Notes: a model not told the origin generated them from the sequence alone. 64,000 nucleotides of DNA from Rubrobacter tropicus (GCF_011492945.1 NZ_CP045119.1:3038001-3102000); one strand, 5' to 3'. Shown: positions 1 to 8,262, numbered from the stretch's first letter. A program made the numbers and translations.

Positions 1-22
1 CAACGAAAATAAGGCGACGCAT
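1..22 (-). CDS. 5' end of a gene running off the left edge
   Basis: Only seven codons are visible, reading M-R-R-L-I-F-V. An ATG at 22-20 is preceded by a strong Shine-Dalgarno run (GGGAGGGGG on the minus strand, about 25-33). The basic then hydrophobic start would suit a signal peptide or membrane anchor, but that is a guess from seven residues. The direct repeat at 114-131 lies in its upstream region. Product unknown. Confidence 0.45.
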
Positions 23-113
23 GTTCCCCCTCCCAAGTTCTCACGGGCGTCAGCGCGCATTGTAACCCCCCCACGACACAAAAGCGACGTTTTGGGAAAC
101 TTTCTTTGAGAAC

Positions 114-131
114 CGTTACGTAGGCGTTTAG
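114..131 (-). promoter_or_regulatory. CGTTACG-type direct repeat, copy 1
   Basis: CGTTACG at 114-120 is followed after four bases by the related heptamer CGTTTAG at 125-131, an 11-base period. It lies about 92 bases upstream of the minus-strand start at 22. The same heptamer pair recurs at 20195-20213, 32804-32822 and 35548-35566, always in the same orientation relative to a minus-strand gene. It may be a regulator binding site; this is the weakest of the four copies. Confidence 0.4.
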
Positions 132-259
132 TTTCGTTCAAGAGGCAGGACGGGACAAACCTCGTCACAGTATCTGGAGCGCATGGGCGGATCACAACCG
201 CCGGTACGGAACGCCGCTAAGCATCGGTACCCCAAAAGCCACTTTCGGCCCGCCACCGC

Positions 260-287
260 TTGACGCCCCACCGGCCACTGCTAATAT
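260..287 (+). promoter_or_regulatory. Promoter, probably giving a leaderless mRNA
   Basis: TTGACG at 260-265 and TAATAT at 282-287 form a -35/-10 pair with a 16-base spacer. The GTG start of the next gene lies at 294, seven bases after the -10 box, so transcription should begin at or beside the start codon. No Shine-Dalgarno sequence precedes the GTG. Confidence 0.6.
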
Positions 288-293
288 CTGACT

Positions 294-1190
294 GTGGTCA
301 GAGACATCGCCAGCGACGACGTGGCGCTTATCCGCCGCTTCAACCGGACCGTGACCGAACGGATCGGCGCGCTCGAGGAGTCGTTTTTGGGGCGTGATCG
401 CCCGCTCGGGGCCTCGCGTTTGCTGTGGGAGATCGGGGACAACGGCGCGGACCTGCACGAACTGCGCGACCGGCTCGGGCTCGACTCGGGTTACGCCAGC
501 CGCCTCGTGAGACGGCTGGAGAACGAGGGCCTCGTCGTCGTCGAGGTAGATCCTGCCGACGGGCGGCGGAGACGGCTCCGCCGGACCGCCGCGGGGCTCA
601 CGGAGGTCCAAGAGCTCGACCGTCTCTCCGACCTGGCCGCCGCCGCGTTCTTCGACGGGGTGCCGACCGGCCACCGTGGGCGGCTGCTGGCGGCCATCGC
701 CGAGGTCGAACGGTCGCTGCGGGCGACGCTGGTGGGCATCGGCGTCGAAGACCCCCGCCACCCCGACGTCGTGCGCTGCTTCACCCGCTACGCGAACGAG
801 CTCGATGCCAGGTTTTCCGGGGGCTTCGATGCCGGTAAGAGCATCTCGGCCGACCCGGAGGAGCTGACCCCACCTGCCGGCTACTGCGTGGTGGCCCGGC
901 TGCGGGGTCGGGCTATCGGATGCGGCGCGTTAAAGCTTCACGGCGCGGAGCCCGCCGAACTCAAGAGGATGTGGGTCGATCCGGATTCGCGCGGGCTCGG
1001 CGTCGGTCGACGCCTGCTAGAAAGCCTGGAGGCGCTGGCTCGCGAGAACGGAGCGAGGGTATTGCACCTGGAGACCAACAGTGCCCTCGGAGAGGCGATC
1101 GAGTTGTACCGCAGAGCCGGGTTCGTGGAGGTTGCCCCGTTTAACGACGAGCCCCACGCCCACCACTGGTTCGAGAAGGCGCTGTCCTAA
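294..1190 (+). CDS. MarR-type regulator fused to GNAT acetyltransferase
   Basis: The 298-residue protein has two parts. Residues 1 to about 150 form a MarR-type winged helix, with a recognition-helix region around SGYASRLVRRLENEGLV and a basic wing at DGRRRRLRRT. Residues from about 160 to the end form a GNAT acetyltransferase with the acetyl-CoA motif RGLGVGRRLLE near residue 230. This MarR-GNAT fusion is a recognised architecture; the substrate and ligand cannot be read from sequence. GTG 294 is chosen because it lies seven bases after a good -10 box, giving a leaderless transcript. The gene stands alone, with heptad repeats straight after its TAA stop. Confidence 0.88.
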   Translation: MVRDIASDDVALIRRFNRTVTERIGALEESFLGRDRPLGASRLLWEIGDNGADLHELRDRLGLDSGYASRLVRRLENEGLVVVEVDPADGRRRRLRRTAAGLTEVQELDRLSDLAAAAFFDGVPTGHRGRLLAAIAEVERSLRATLVGIGVEDPRHPDVVRCFTRYANELDARFSGGFDAGKSISADPEELTPPAGYCVVARLRGRAIGCGALKLHGAEPAELKRMWVDPDSRGLGVGRRLLESLEALARENGARVLHLETNSALGEAIELYRRAGFVEVAPFNDEPHAHHWFEKALS

Positions 1191-1275
1191 AGCGGTCAGC
1201 GATCAGGCCGCTCCGGCTTCGCCTCCGCTCTCAGCTATCAGCTCTACTGCTCCTGGCTGAGAGCTGACGGCTAAG
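1191..1275. repeat. TCAGCNN/NNGCTGA heptad repeats
   Basis: Just after the stop codon are TCAGC units, then an element reading CGCTCCGGCTTCGCCTCCGC, more TCAGC units, and finally GCTGA units in the opposite orientation. The central element recurs (on either strand) near 10405, 12865 and 45085. No gene is seen from 1191 to 1410. Confidence 0.65.
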
Positions 1276-1410
1276 CCACGGCTGGTTCCCGAACCGGCGT
1301 GCCAAGCCTCGTTAGTCGGCTTATGCGTCCCGGACTTTATGGCGCGGTTCGGGCGGGACGCCTCTGGAGGGCGCCCCGTCCAAGAAGGAAGGTTCCCGCC
1401 GGTCTTACCG

Positions 1411-2919
1411 TCAGGCGCCGCTCTCCGTCGGACGTTTCACGGCCTCGGCGGTCCCGGGCTCCGAGAGGAAGCGGGCGATCTCCACCTTGTTCTCGGTGAA
1501 GAACCTCACCCCGTCCTTGCCCGTGGCGTGCAGATCCCCGTAGAACGAGTCCTTTATCCCGTTGAACGGGAAGAACGCCATCGGCGCCGCGACCCCTACG
1601 TTCACCCCCAGCATCCCCGCCTCGACGTTCTCGCGCCAGTAGCGCACCGCCGCCCCGTTCTCCGTGTAGATCGAGCAGGCGTTGCCGAACGGCGAGCCGT
1701 TCGTGAAATCCACCGCCTCCTTTAGGCTCCCCACCCTCACCACCGAGAGGACGGGGCCGAAGATCTCCTCCCGGGCCACCCGCATCTCGCCGGTGACCTC
1801 GTCCAGGATGGTCGGGCCGAAGAAGAAGCCCTCCTCCCTGGGCGGCTCGCGGCCGTCGAGGACGACCGATGCCCCCTCCTCCTCGGCGGAGTCCACGTAG
1901 GAGCGGACCTTGTCTCTGTGGGAGTCGCGGATCACGGGGGTAAGCTCGGAGCCCTCCTCGTAGCCGGGCCCCACCTTCATCGCCGCGGCGGCCTCCCGGA
2001 TCCTGCCGACCACCTCGTCCGCCACATCGCCGACGGCCACCAGCACGCTCCCGGCCAGGCACCGCTCGCCTGCATTGCCGTAGGCGCTGGAGACTATGTT
2101 CGGCACGGCCTTCTCGAGAACGGCGTCTGGCATCACGATCATGGAGTTCTTGGCGCCGGCCAGCGCCTGAACCCGCTTTCCGTGGGCGGCGCCGTGGCGG
2201 TAGACGTGCTCGGCGACGGGCTGGCTTCCCACGAAGGAGACGGCCTCGATACCCGGGTGCTCCAGGATGCCGTTCACCGCGTCGCGGGCGCCGTTGACGA
2301 TATTGAAGACGCCCTCGGGCAGGCCGGCTTCGGCGAGCAGCTCGCCGAGCCTGATGGCCGACAGCGGCGTCCTTTCGGAGGGCTTGAGGATGTAGGCGTT
2401 GCCAGCCGCTATCGCCACGGGGAGCGTCCACAGCGGGACCATGCAAGGGAAGTTGAAGGGCGTGATCGCGGCGACCACCCCGAGCGGGAACCGGTGGGAG
2501 ACGTTGTCTATGCCCCTCGCCACGTCCCTGACGGACTCTCCCATAAGCAGGCTAGGCATCCCGCAGGCGAACTCGACGACCTCTATGCCCCGGCGGACCT
2601 CGCCTCCGGCGTCCTTGGCGTCCTTGCCGTTCTCAAGGGTCACGAGGTCCCGCAACTCCTCGAAGTGCTCCTCCAGCAGCATCTTGTAGCGGAAGAAGAC
2701 GCGGGCCCTTTCGATGACGGGCGTGGAAGACCAGCCGGGGAAGGCCGCCTTGGCCGCCTCGACGGCCCGGTCCACGTCCTCTTTCGTAGATAGGGGGGTC
2801 TCTCCGATGACCTTGCCCGTGGCCGGGTCGTAGACGGGTTCGGTCTCGCGGCCGTTACCGTTTTCCCAGGAACCCCCGATCAGGTTCCGCACCTCGTAGC
2901 TTTTCTCGGATATTTGCAC
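1411..2919 (-). CDS. mmsA: CoA-acylating methylmalonate-semialdehyde dehydrogenase
   Basis: A 502-residue aldehyde dehydrogenase that should oxidise methylmalonate or malonate semialdehyde with CoA and NAD+ to propionyl- or acetyl-CoA in the cytoplasm, in valine or inositol breakdown. The catalytic cysteine lies in GERCLAG near residue 284, and SFVGSQPVA is the nucleotide-binding turn. The stretch ALAGAKNSMIVMPD replaces the usual ELGGK glutamate of hydrolytic aldehyde dehydrogenases, a hallmark of the CoA-dependent MmsA/IolA branch. GTG 2919 follows AGGAGG. It lies 35 bases downstream of a phasin-like gene on the same strand, so the two are probably co-transcribed. IolA is the alternative name; no other inositol genes are present. 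Confidence 0.93.
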   Translation of the reverse strand: MQISEKSYEVRNLIGGSWENGNGRETEPVYDPATGKVIGETPLSTKEDVDRAVEAAKAAFPGWSSTPVIERARVFFRYKMLLEEHFEELRDLVTLENGKDAKDAGGEVRRGIEVVEFACGMPSLLMGESVRDVARGIDNVSHRFPLGVVAAITPFNFPCMVPLWTLPVAIAAGNAYILKPSERTPLSAIRLGELLAEAGLPEGVFNIVNGARDAVNGILEHPGIEAVSFVGSQPVAEHVYRHGAAHGKRVQALAGAKNSMIVMPDAVLEKAVPNIVSSAYGNAGERCLAGSVLVAVGDVADEVVGRIREAAAAMKVGPGYEEGSELTPVIRDSHRDKVRSYVDSAEEEGASVVLDGREPPREEGFFFGPTILDEVTGEMRVAREEIFGPVLSVVRVGSLKEAVDFTNGSPFGNACSIYTENGAAVRYWRENVEAGMLGVNVGVAAPMAFFPFNGIKDSFYGDLHATGKDGVRFFTENKVEIARFLSEPGTAEAVKRPTESGA

Positions 2920-2954
2920 CGCGCCTCCTTTACCTGGACTGGACGCCTCGCCGG

Positions 2955-3497
2955 CTACTCGCCGCCCTTGCGGAACGTCTCAAGGTTCTTCTGGTAGAGG
3001 GCGAACGGGGCGCTCATGAGGCTCGCGTAGCTCTCGGTCGCCTCCGTAAGCATCTTCTGGAAGGCCTCCATCTGCTGCTGGGAGCCCTCGACCATCCCGC
3101 GGGCGATGGCCTGGTTGCTCTCCACCTGGCTGCGGAGCTCCCCCGTCACCTTCTCGAAGAAGCCCTGCGTGAGCTCCGTGTTCTTTTCCTGGAGCGTGGT
3201 CACCTTCTCCACCACCTCTTTGTACGACTCCATGCTCTCGGCCAGCGCTTTGTTGGTGCGCGCCTGGGCCTCCAGGGACTCGTCCACCACCTTGACGTAG
3301 GACTCCATCGCGCGGGTGAGCGCCTGGTTCGTCTCGGCCTGGCTCTGCAAGAGCCCCGTGAGGCTCTCGACCCAGTCCTGGGCGAGCCCGACGTTCCTCT
3401 GCTGGGCCTCCACCGCGCTCTGCACCACCGTCCGGTACGACTCCCCGAAAGCACCCGCCAGTTCCCCGGCCGCCCCTTGCTTGTCTTTCTCGGACAC
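2955..3497 (-). CDS. Phasin-like amphipathic helical protein
   Basis: A 180-residue soluble protein that appears almost wholly alpha-helical, rich in Gln, Glu and Ala, with repeated internal units such as SQAETNQALTRAMESY and SQVESNQAIARGMVEG. This looks like phasin or PHA-granule-associated proteins, but short coiled coils score alike and no catalytic motif is visible. GTG 3497 follows GGAGGAAGG. It lies directly upstream of mmsA. If the phasin reading is right, the pair would link acyl-CoA metabolism with storage granules; that is inference. Confidence 0.65.
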   Translation of the reverse strand: MSEKDKQGAAGELAGAFGESYRTVVQSAVEAQQRNVGLAQDWVESLTGLLQSQAETNQALTRAMESYVKVVDESLEAQARTNKALAESMESYKEVVEKVTTLQEKNTELTQGFFEKVTGELRSQVESNQAIARGMVEGSQQQMEAFQKMLTEATESYASLMSAPFALYQKNLETFRKGGE

Positions 3498-3643
3498 GCC
3501 TTCCTCCTTCTCGCCGTTCTATGCTCGCATTCTAAAGCAAATGGAGTACCGGCTTCTCGGCTCTCCGCGCCCGGCGGTCGTTTGTAGTGGGGTCTGGGCG
3601 GGCAATTACGGGTGCGGTGCATTCGTCTATGGAAGGATATTTC

Positions 3644-4603
3644 ATGCGAGCGATGGTTACGCCACGTTTTGGTGGTCCCGAGCTTTTCGAGGAGAGGGAA
3701 GTGGAGAGGCCGCAGGCCGGGCCCGGGGAGGTTCTGGTCAGGGTGGCCGTGGCGGGGACCAACCCGGTGGACGCAAAGCTCAGGGCGGACGGGTCTTTCG
3801 CGGGGATCGAGCCCCCTGTGGTGCTCGGCTCGGACGTCTCCGGGGTCGTCGAGGAGGTCGGTCCGGGCGTCCGGGACCTGGCGTCCGGGGACGAGGTCTA
3901 TTACACGCCGGAGATCTTCGGCCCCGGCTCCAACGGCGGATACGCCGAGTACCACCTCGCCGGGGCTGACATCGTGGCGAAGAAGCCGGGGGCAATCTCC
4001 CACGCGGAGGCTGCGGCGGTCCCGCTCGCCGGGGGCACCGCCTACGAGGCGCTCGTGAGGAGGCTCGCCGTGCGGGTCGGGGAGACCGTCCTCATCCACG
4101 GCGGGGCCGGGGGCGTGGGCTCCTTCGCCGTTCAGATCGCCCGCTCGGCCGGCGCCCGCGTCATCGCCACCGCCGGCCCTGACAACCAGGAGGTCCTGAA
4201 AGAGCTCGGCGCGCACGTCCCCGTCGACTACACCCGGGGCAACGTGGCCGAGACCGCCCTCGAGGAGACGGGCGGGGCCGGCGTGGACGCCGTCCTCGAT
4301 TGCGTCGGCGGCGGGACGGTCGTCGAGAGCATCCCGGCGACGAAGCCCTTCGGGCGGCTGGCGACCATCCTCGGGGCGCAGGGCGACCTGACGCCGCTCT
4401 ACGTGAACAACCAGACCCTCCACGGCGTCCTGCTCATGCGCGAGCGGGCGCGGCTGGACGAGTTGTCGCTGATGCTGGAGCGGGGTCAGATCAAACCGCT
4501 CGTGGACGACGTGCTCGACCTGAACCGGGTCGGCGAGGCCCACGAAAGGCTGGACTCCGGCCACGGCCGCGGCAAGGTGGTGCTGCGCGTCTCCGGCGAC
4601 TAG
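3644..4603 (+). CDS. NADP-dependent zinc-free quinone oxidoreductase/alcohol dehydrogenase-like protein
   Basis: A medium-chain reductase of about 319 residues, expected to reduce quinones or enones with NADPH. It has the GroES-like N-terminal part (GTNPVDAKLRADG, VLGSDVSGVVEEVG) and a Rossmann domain with HGGAGGVGSFAVQIARSAGA. The zinc ligands of true alcohol dehydrogenases are not evident, which places it with the QOR/zeta-crystallin branch. ATG 3644 is preferred over in-frame starts at 3587 and 3629 because GGAAGGA lies seven bases upstream. It is divergent from the phasin-mmsA pair and followed by a 12-base-stem hairpin. Confidence 0.88.
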   Translation: MRAMVTPRFGGPELFEEREVERPQAGPGEVLVRVAVAGTNPVDAKLRADGSFAGIEPPVVLGSDVSGVVEEVGPGVRDLASGDEVYYTPEIFGPGSNGGYAEYHLAGADIVAKKPGAISHAEAAAVPLAGGTAYEALVRRLAVRVGETVLIHGGAGGVGSFAVQIARSAGARVIATAGPDNQEVLKELGAHVPVDYTRGNVAETALEETGGAGVDAVLDCVGGGTVVESIPATKPFGRLATILGAQGDLTPLYVNNQTLHGVLLMRERARLDELSLMLERGQIKPLVDDVLDLNRVGEAHERLDSGHGRGKVVLRVSGD

Positions 4604-4610
4604 GCTGGAT

Positions 4611-4651
4611 CGCGGCCTCCAGCTCTCGGGGTTTTTTGGCTGGAGGCCGCG
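4611..4651 (+). terminator. Long-loop hairpin after the quinone oxidoreductase gene
   Basis: Perfect 12-base arms CGCGGCCTCCAG (4611-4622) and CTGGAGGCCGCG (4640-4651) enclose a 17-base loop containing six Ts. It starts eight bases after the stop at 4603. The T run is in the loop rather than after the stem, so the mode of termination is uncertain. Confidence 0.55.
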
Positions 4652-4753
4652 AGAACCCCGTGAACGTGGCAGACGCGCCGTGGCATCCGCGAAGTAATGC
4701 GGCCGAAGCGGAATACGTTCGCCGCGGCGGTGCGATGCGAGGGGTGTTGGTCG

Positions 4754-4782
4754 TTGCAGGGGTACGTGAGGGCGACTAACAT
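4754..4782 (+). promoter_or_regulatory. egtB promoter, probably leaderless
   Basis: TTGCAG (4754-4759) and TAACAT (4777-4782) are separated by 17 bases. The egtB ATG at 4790 is eight bases past the -10 box and has no Shine-Dalgarno sequence, so the transcript should start at or next to the ATG. Confidence 0.6.
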
Positions 4783-4789
4783 CAAGATC

Positions 4790-6097
4790 ATGGATACCAA
4801 GCGCGCGGTACAGAAGGAAATGCTCGCCCGTCGACTGGAGGAGGCGAGGGGCCGGACCCGGTTCCTGCTCGGGACCGTCTCGGACGAGGACCTGGCGGTC
4901 CAGCACGACCCCATAATGAGCCCCCTGATCTGGGACTACGGACACATCGGCAACTACGAGGAGCTCTGGCTGCTTGAGAAGGCCTTCGGCAGGGGCCTCT
5001 CGGACAGAGACCTCTACGACATGTACGACGCCTCGCTGCACCCGCGCGAGGAACGCCCCTCCCTGAACCTCCTCGACCGCGCCGACGCCGGCCTGTACCT
5101 CGACGCCGTCCGCGGGGCCGCGCTCGATGCGCTCGAAGAAGCCGACCTCGAAGGCGAAGACCCGCTCCTCAGGGACGGCTTCGTCTACAACATGATCCTT
5201 CAACACGAGTACCAGCACAACGAGACCATGCTCCAGACCCTACAGCTCTCGGGCAGCCGCTACCGGCCGGACGAACCGGCGAAGCTCCCCGCCGGCGATC
5301 CGGCGGCGGAGGGTGAGATGGTCCGCGTCCCCGGCGGCCCGTTCGTCATGGGCACAGACGACCGGGCGCTGGCCCTGGACAACGAGCGCGGCGCCCACGA
5401 GGTAGACGTCCCCGGCTTTCACCTGGACAAGACCCCCGTGACCAACCGCGCCTACCTGGAATTCGTCGAAGACGGCGGTTACGAAAACGAGAACCTCTGG
5501 GACCCCAAGGGATGGGCCTGGGTTCAGTCGGAGGGCATCACCGCGCCGAAGCACTGGTACCAGCCGGATCCCCATTCCTGGTGGACGGTGTGCTTCGGCT
5601 TTGACGAGCCGCTGCGGATGGACGCCCCGGTCGTTCACGTCTCCTGGTTCGAGGCCGACGCGTACGCCCGGTGGGCGGGCAAGCGCCTCCCGACGGAGGC
5701 GGAATGGGAGAAAGCGGCCTCCTGGGACCCCGAGACGGGTACCGGGAGGCCGTTCCCGTGGGGCCACGAACCCTGGTCCCCGAACAAGGCCAACCTCGAC
5801 CAGCTCGCCCTCCGCCCGGCCCCCGTCGGCTCCCACCCCGCGGGCGCCAGCCCCTGCGGCGCTTTGGGCATGATAGGCGACGTCTGGGAGTGGACCGCGA
5901 GCGAGTTCTCCCCGTACCCAAACTTCCAGAGCTTCCCCTACAAGGAATACTCCGAGATCTTCTTCGACGACGGCTACAAGATCCTCCGCGGCGGCTCCTG
6001 GGCCACCCGCCCCGGCGCCGTCCGCAACACCTTCAGAAACTGGGACTTCCCGATTCGCCGACAGCTCTTTGTAGGATTTCGCTGTGCGAAATCCTAG
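4790..6097 (+). CDS. egtB: Ergothioneine biosynthesis sulfoxide synthase EgtB
   Basis: This non-heme iron enzyme joins gamma-glutamylcysteine or cysteine to trimethylhistidine with O2, giving the sulfoxide precursor of ergothioneine. The N-terminal DinB-like domain carries the expected three iron ligands: His52 in DYGHIGN, and His139 and His143 in LQHEYQHNE. The C-terminal half is a formylglycine-generating-enzyme-like fold with GEMVRVPGGPFVMG, SWFEADAYARWAGKRLPTE and a final ILRGGSWATRPG. At 435 residues it has the normal EgtB length. ATG 4790 is chosen over an upstream in-frame ATG because it fits the leaderless promoter. The last codons form one arm of a hairpin. Confidence 0.95.
   Translation: MDTKRAVQKEMLARRLEEARGRTRFLLGTVSDEDLAVQHDPIMSPLIWDYGHIGNYEELWLLEKAFGRGLSDRDLYDMYDASLHPREERPSLNLLDRADAGLYLDAVRGAALDALEEADLEGEDPLLRDGFVYNMILQHEYQHNETMLQTLQLSGSRYRPDEPAKLPAGDPAAEGEMVRVPGGPFVMGTDDRALALDNERGAHEVDVPGFHLDKTPVTNRAYLEFVEDGGYENENLWDPKGWAWVQSEGITAPKHWYQPDPHSWWTVCFGFDEPLRMDAPVVHVSWFEADAYARWAGKRLPTEAEWEKAASWDPETGTGRPFPWGHEPWSPNKANLDQLALRPAPVGSHPAGASPCGALGMIGDVWEWTASEFSPYPNFQSFPYKEYSEIFFDDGYKILRGGSWATRPGAVRNTFRNWDFPIRRQLFVGFRCAKS
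6073..6095 (+). terminator. Triloop hairpin ending at the egtB stop codon
   Basis: Perfect arms AGGATTTCGC (6073-6082) and GCGAAATCCT (6086-6095) flank the loop TGT. The right arm shares its final T with the TAG stop of egtB, so the stem is formed by the last coding bases. Similar three-base-loop hairpins sit at the ends of other genes here (8242, 10452, 46229, 52349). Confidence 0.55.
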
Positions 6098-6258
6098 CTA
6101 TCAGCCGTCAGCTTTCAGCGATCAGCCTCAGGCCCTCGGTTCGCCACCCCGCGCGTCGACCGTAGCGCTTCGGGTAGATCGGAAATCCTCTCGTCGTCCC
6201 GCGACCATAGCGCGGACCGTAGGGAAGCCGAAGGCTGACCGCTGAAAGCTGAAAGCTA
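6096..6258. repeat. Inverted pair of heptad arrays between egtB and egtC
   Basis: Tandem TCAGCNN units begin at the egtB stop (about 6099-6130). About 100 bases of unique sequence follow, then an array in the opposite orientation (GCTGANN, about 6233-6258) ends three bases before the egtC ATG. The two arrays could pair as an imperfect inverted repeat. Confidence 0.7.
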
Positions 6259-6260
6259 AA

Positions 6261-7055
6261 ATGTGCCGCCTCGTCGCCTACCTGGGCGAAGCCGAGACCA
6301 CCCTTTCTTCCCTGGTGCTCGAGCCCGAGCACTCCCTGCTGGTGCAGAGCTACGCGCCGCGGGAGATGATGAGCGGGGTGGTGAACGCGGACGGGTTCGG
6401 GGTGGGCTGGTACGCGCCGTGGAGCGGGGAGGAGCCGGCCGTGTACCGTTCGGGGGCGCCGCTTTGGGCGGACAGGAGCTTCGCGGGGATGGCGGCGAAG
6501 ATCCGGTCTTCGGCCGTCTTCGCGGCCGTCCGGAGCGCGACGCCGGGGCTGCCGGCGGAGGAGAGCGGGGTGCCGCCGTTTTCCTCCGGGGCTTTCGCCT
6601 TCATGCACAACGGCGCCATCGAGGGTTTCAGGCGCGGGCCCATGCGGCTGTTGCGCGACTCTTTAAGCGACGAGACCTACGCGGGCCTGCTCGGGGTGGC
6701 AGACTCGGAGACGGTCTTCGCCGTCGCCCTGGACGTGCTCGGGGAGGGCGCGGGCCTCGCGGAGGCCCTGGAGGAGACCGTCCGGCGCGTCTCGGGCGTT
6801 TGCGAGAAGCTCGGGAGGCGCGCGACCCTCAACTTCGCCCTGACGGACGGGCGGGGGATGGCGTTCAGCCGGCACTCGACCGAAGGCCCGGGCAACTCGC
6901 TGTACGTGCTGGAAGACGGGGCCGGTTTCCCCGGCGGGGTGGTCTTCGCCTCCGAGCGCCTCGACGGGGACGCCCGCTGGCGCGAGGTCCCGGACCGTCA
7001 CCTGATCGAGGTGGACGGGGAACGCGGGGTAAGGCTGCGACCGCTGGTGTCCTGA
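6261..7055 (+). CDS. egtC: Ergothioneine biosynthesis glutamine amidotransferase EgtC
   Basis: A 264-residue class II glutamine amidotransferase that removes glutamate from the gamma-glutamyl sulfoxide intermediate made by EgtB. The nucleophile is Cys2 in MCRLVAYLG, exposed after Met removal. NADGFGVGWYAP and AFMHNGAIEGF are the typical Ntn-fold glutaminase motifs. It lies between egtB and egtD, which makes the assignment firm. The start is fixed by the essential Cys2; upstream bases are heptad repeats without a clear ribosome site, so expression may depend on read-through from egtB. Confidence 0.93.
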   Translation: MCRLVAYLGEAETTLSSLVLEPEHSLLVQSYAPREMMSGVVNADGFGVGWYAPWSGEEPAVYRSGAPLWADRSFAGMAAKIRSSAVFAAVRSATPGLPAEESGVPPFSSGAFAFMHNGAIEGFRRGPMRLLRDSLSDETYAGLLGVADSETVFAVALDVLGEGAGLAEALEETVRRVSGVCEKLGRRATLNFALTDGRGMAFSRHSTEGPGNSLYVLEDGAGFPGGVVFASERLDGDARWREVPDRHLIEVDGERGVRLRPLVS

Positions 7056-7077
7056 AGACGAAAACGAAAGGGAATGC

Positions 7078-8079
7078 GTGATGCGAGAAGGTACCGTGGA
7101 GGTGATCTCGCTCGATAAGGGCGGGGAGGACGCCGGGCAGATGGCCCGCGACGTGGGCTCCGGCCTGTCGACGACCCCGAAGGACCTCTCTCCGTGGCCC
7201 AAGTACTTCTACGACGCCGAGGGCTCGCGGCTCTTCGAGGAGATCACGGCGCAGCCCGAGTACTACCAGACGGGGGCGGAGCTCTCGATCCTCAAGAGCC
7301 GCTCGGAGGAGATCCTCGCCCGCACCCGCTGCCGGGAGCTCGTCGAGCTCGGCTCCGGTTCGGCGAGCAAGACCCGCGCCCTGATAGACGCCATGATCGA
7401 CGCGAACGGCGCGGACGGCCCGCCTCCCCGCTACGTGCCCCTGGACGTGAGCGAGAGCGCGCTCAGGGAGAGCGGCGAAAGGCTAGTCGCGGAGTACCCG
7501 GGGCTCGAGATCCAGGGCTTCGTCGGGGACTTCGACCTCTCCCTGGGGCGCCTGCTCGGGCGGCCGTCGGACCGGAACCGCCTCGTCGCCTTTCTCGGCG
7601 GCACCGTCGGCAACTTCACGCCACAGAAGCGGCGGAAGTTCCTCGGCGCCTTGCGGGCCGGGCTGCGCGAGGGGGACCGGGCCCTGATCGGGCTGGACCT
7701 CGTCAAGGACGCCCGGACGCTCGAGGCCGCCTACAACGACGCCGCCGGCGTGACCGCCCGGTTCAACAGGAACATGATCCGGGTCATCAACAACCGCCTC
7801 GGCGCCGGCCTCGACCCCGACCTCTTCTCCCACCGCGCCGTCTACGACGCCGATCTGGAACGCATCGAGATGTGGCTCTACTCGGAGGCCGAGCAGAAGG
7901 TCCAGACCCCGGACCTCGAAGCCCGATTCGAGGGCGGGGAGGGCGTCCGTACCGAGATCAGCGCGAAGTTCACCCCGGAATCCGCCGCCCGAACCTTCGA
8001 GCAATCCGGCCTGGAGCTACTGGACATCTACACCGACGACAGAGACCTCTTCGCCCTGGCACTCGGCGGTCCGGCGTAG
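7078..8079 (+). CDS. egtD: L-histidine N(alpha)-methyltransferase EgtD
   Basis: A 333-residue SAM-dependent enzyme that trimethylates histidine to hercynine, the first step of ergothioneine synthesis. SKYFYD-type features appear as WPKYFYDAEGSRLFEEITAQ near residue 40, with the SAM-binding VELGSGSASKTRALIDAM near residue 88 and FLGGTVGNF further on. The start is GTG 7078 or ATG 7081; they differ by one residue. It follows egtC by 22 bases, so the pair is an operon. No egtA (glutamate-cysteine ligase) or egtE is present nearby. Confidence 0.95.
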   Translation: MMREGTVEVISLDKGGEDAGQMARDVGSGLSTTPKDLSPWPKYFYDAEGSRLFEEITAQPEYYQTGAELSILKSRSEEILARTRCRELVELGSGSASKTRALIDAMIDANGADGPPPRYVPLDVSESALRESGERLVAEYPGLEIQGFVGDFDLSLGRLLGRPSDRNRLVAFLGGTVGNFTPQKRRKFLGALRAGLREGDRALIGLDLVKDARTLEAAYNDAAGVTARFNRNMIRVINNRLGAGLDPDLFSHRAVYDADLERIEMWLYSEAEQKVQTPDLEARFEGGEGVRTEISAKFTPESAARTFEQSGLELLDIYTDDRDLFALALGGPA

Positions 8080-8087
8080 AAAGGCTT

Positions 8088-8240
8088 TCAGCCATCAGCT
8101 GTCAGCTGGTCGTCTTGACCCGAAGCGTCTGTTCGGAGGAGGTTCTTTAGAATCGGATCTCCATGCGAAAGCGTCGCCACGGCCCAACAAACCATCTCTC
8201 TGGCGAAAAGCCCTGCTGGCTGAAAGCTGACCGCTGACAG
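8088..8240. repeat. Inverted pair of heptad arrays after egtD
   Basis: TCAGCNN units (8091-8110) and GCTGANN units (8217-8239) flank about 105 bases with no recognisable gene. The layout and spacing match the egtB-egtC gap. Confidence 0.65.
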
Positions 8241-8241
8241 C

Positions 8242-8262
8242 GCGGCTTGCGGAGCAAGCCGC
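8242..8262 (-). terminator. Triloop hairpin at the stop of the SRPBCC-like gene
   Basis: GCGGCTTGC (8242-8250), loop GGA, GCAAGCCGC (8254-8262). Read on the minus strand it starts at the last base of the TAG stop of the gene at 8262-8768 and runs into heptad repeats. It probably ends transcription of that gene. Confidence 0.6.

Noticed and set aside
4697-4789. An in-frame 31-residue extension of EgtB
   Set aside because: It covers the promoter and is not found in typical EgtB; the leaderless ATG 4790 fits better.
3200-5218. A 672-residue open frame on the minus strand across three plus or minus genes
   Set aside because: It is antisense or out of frame to egtB, the quinone reductase and the phasin-like gene, which have clear motifs. 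High GC leaves such frames open by chance.
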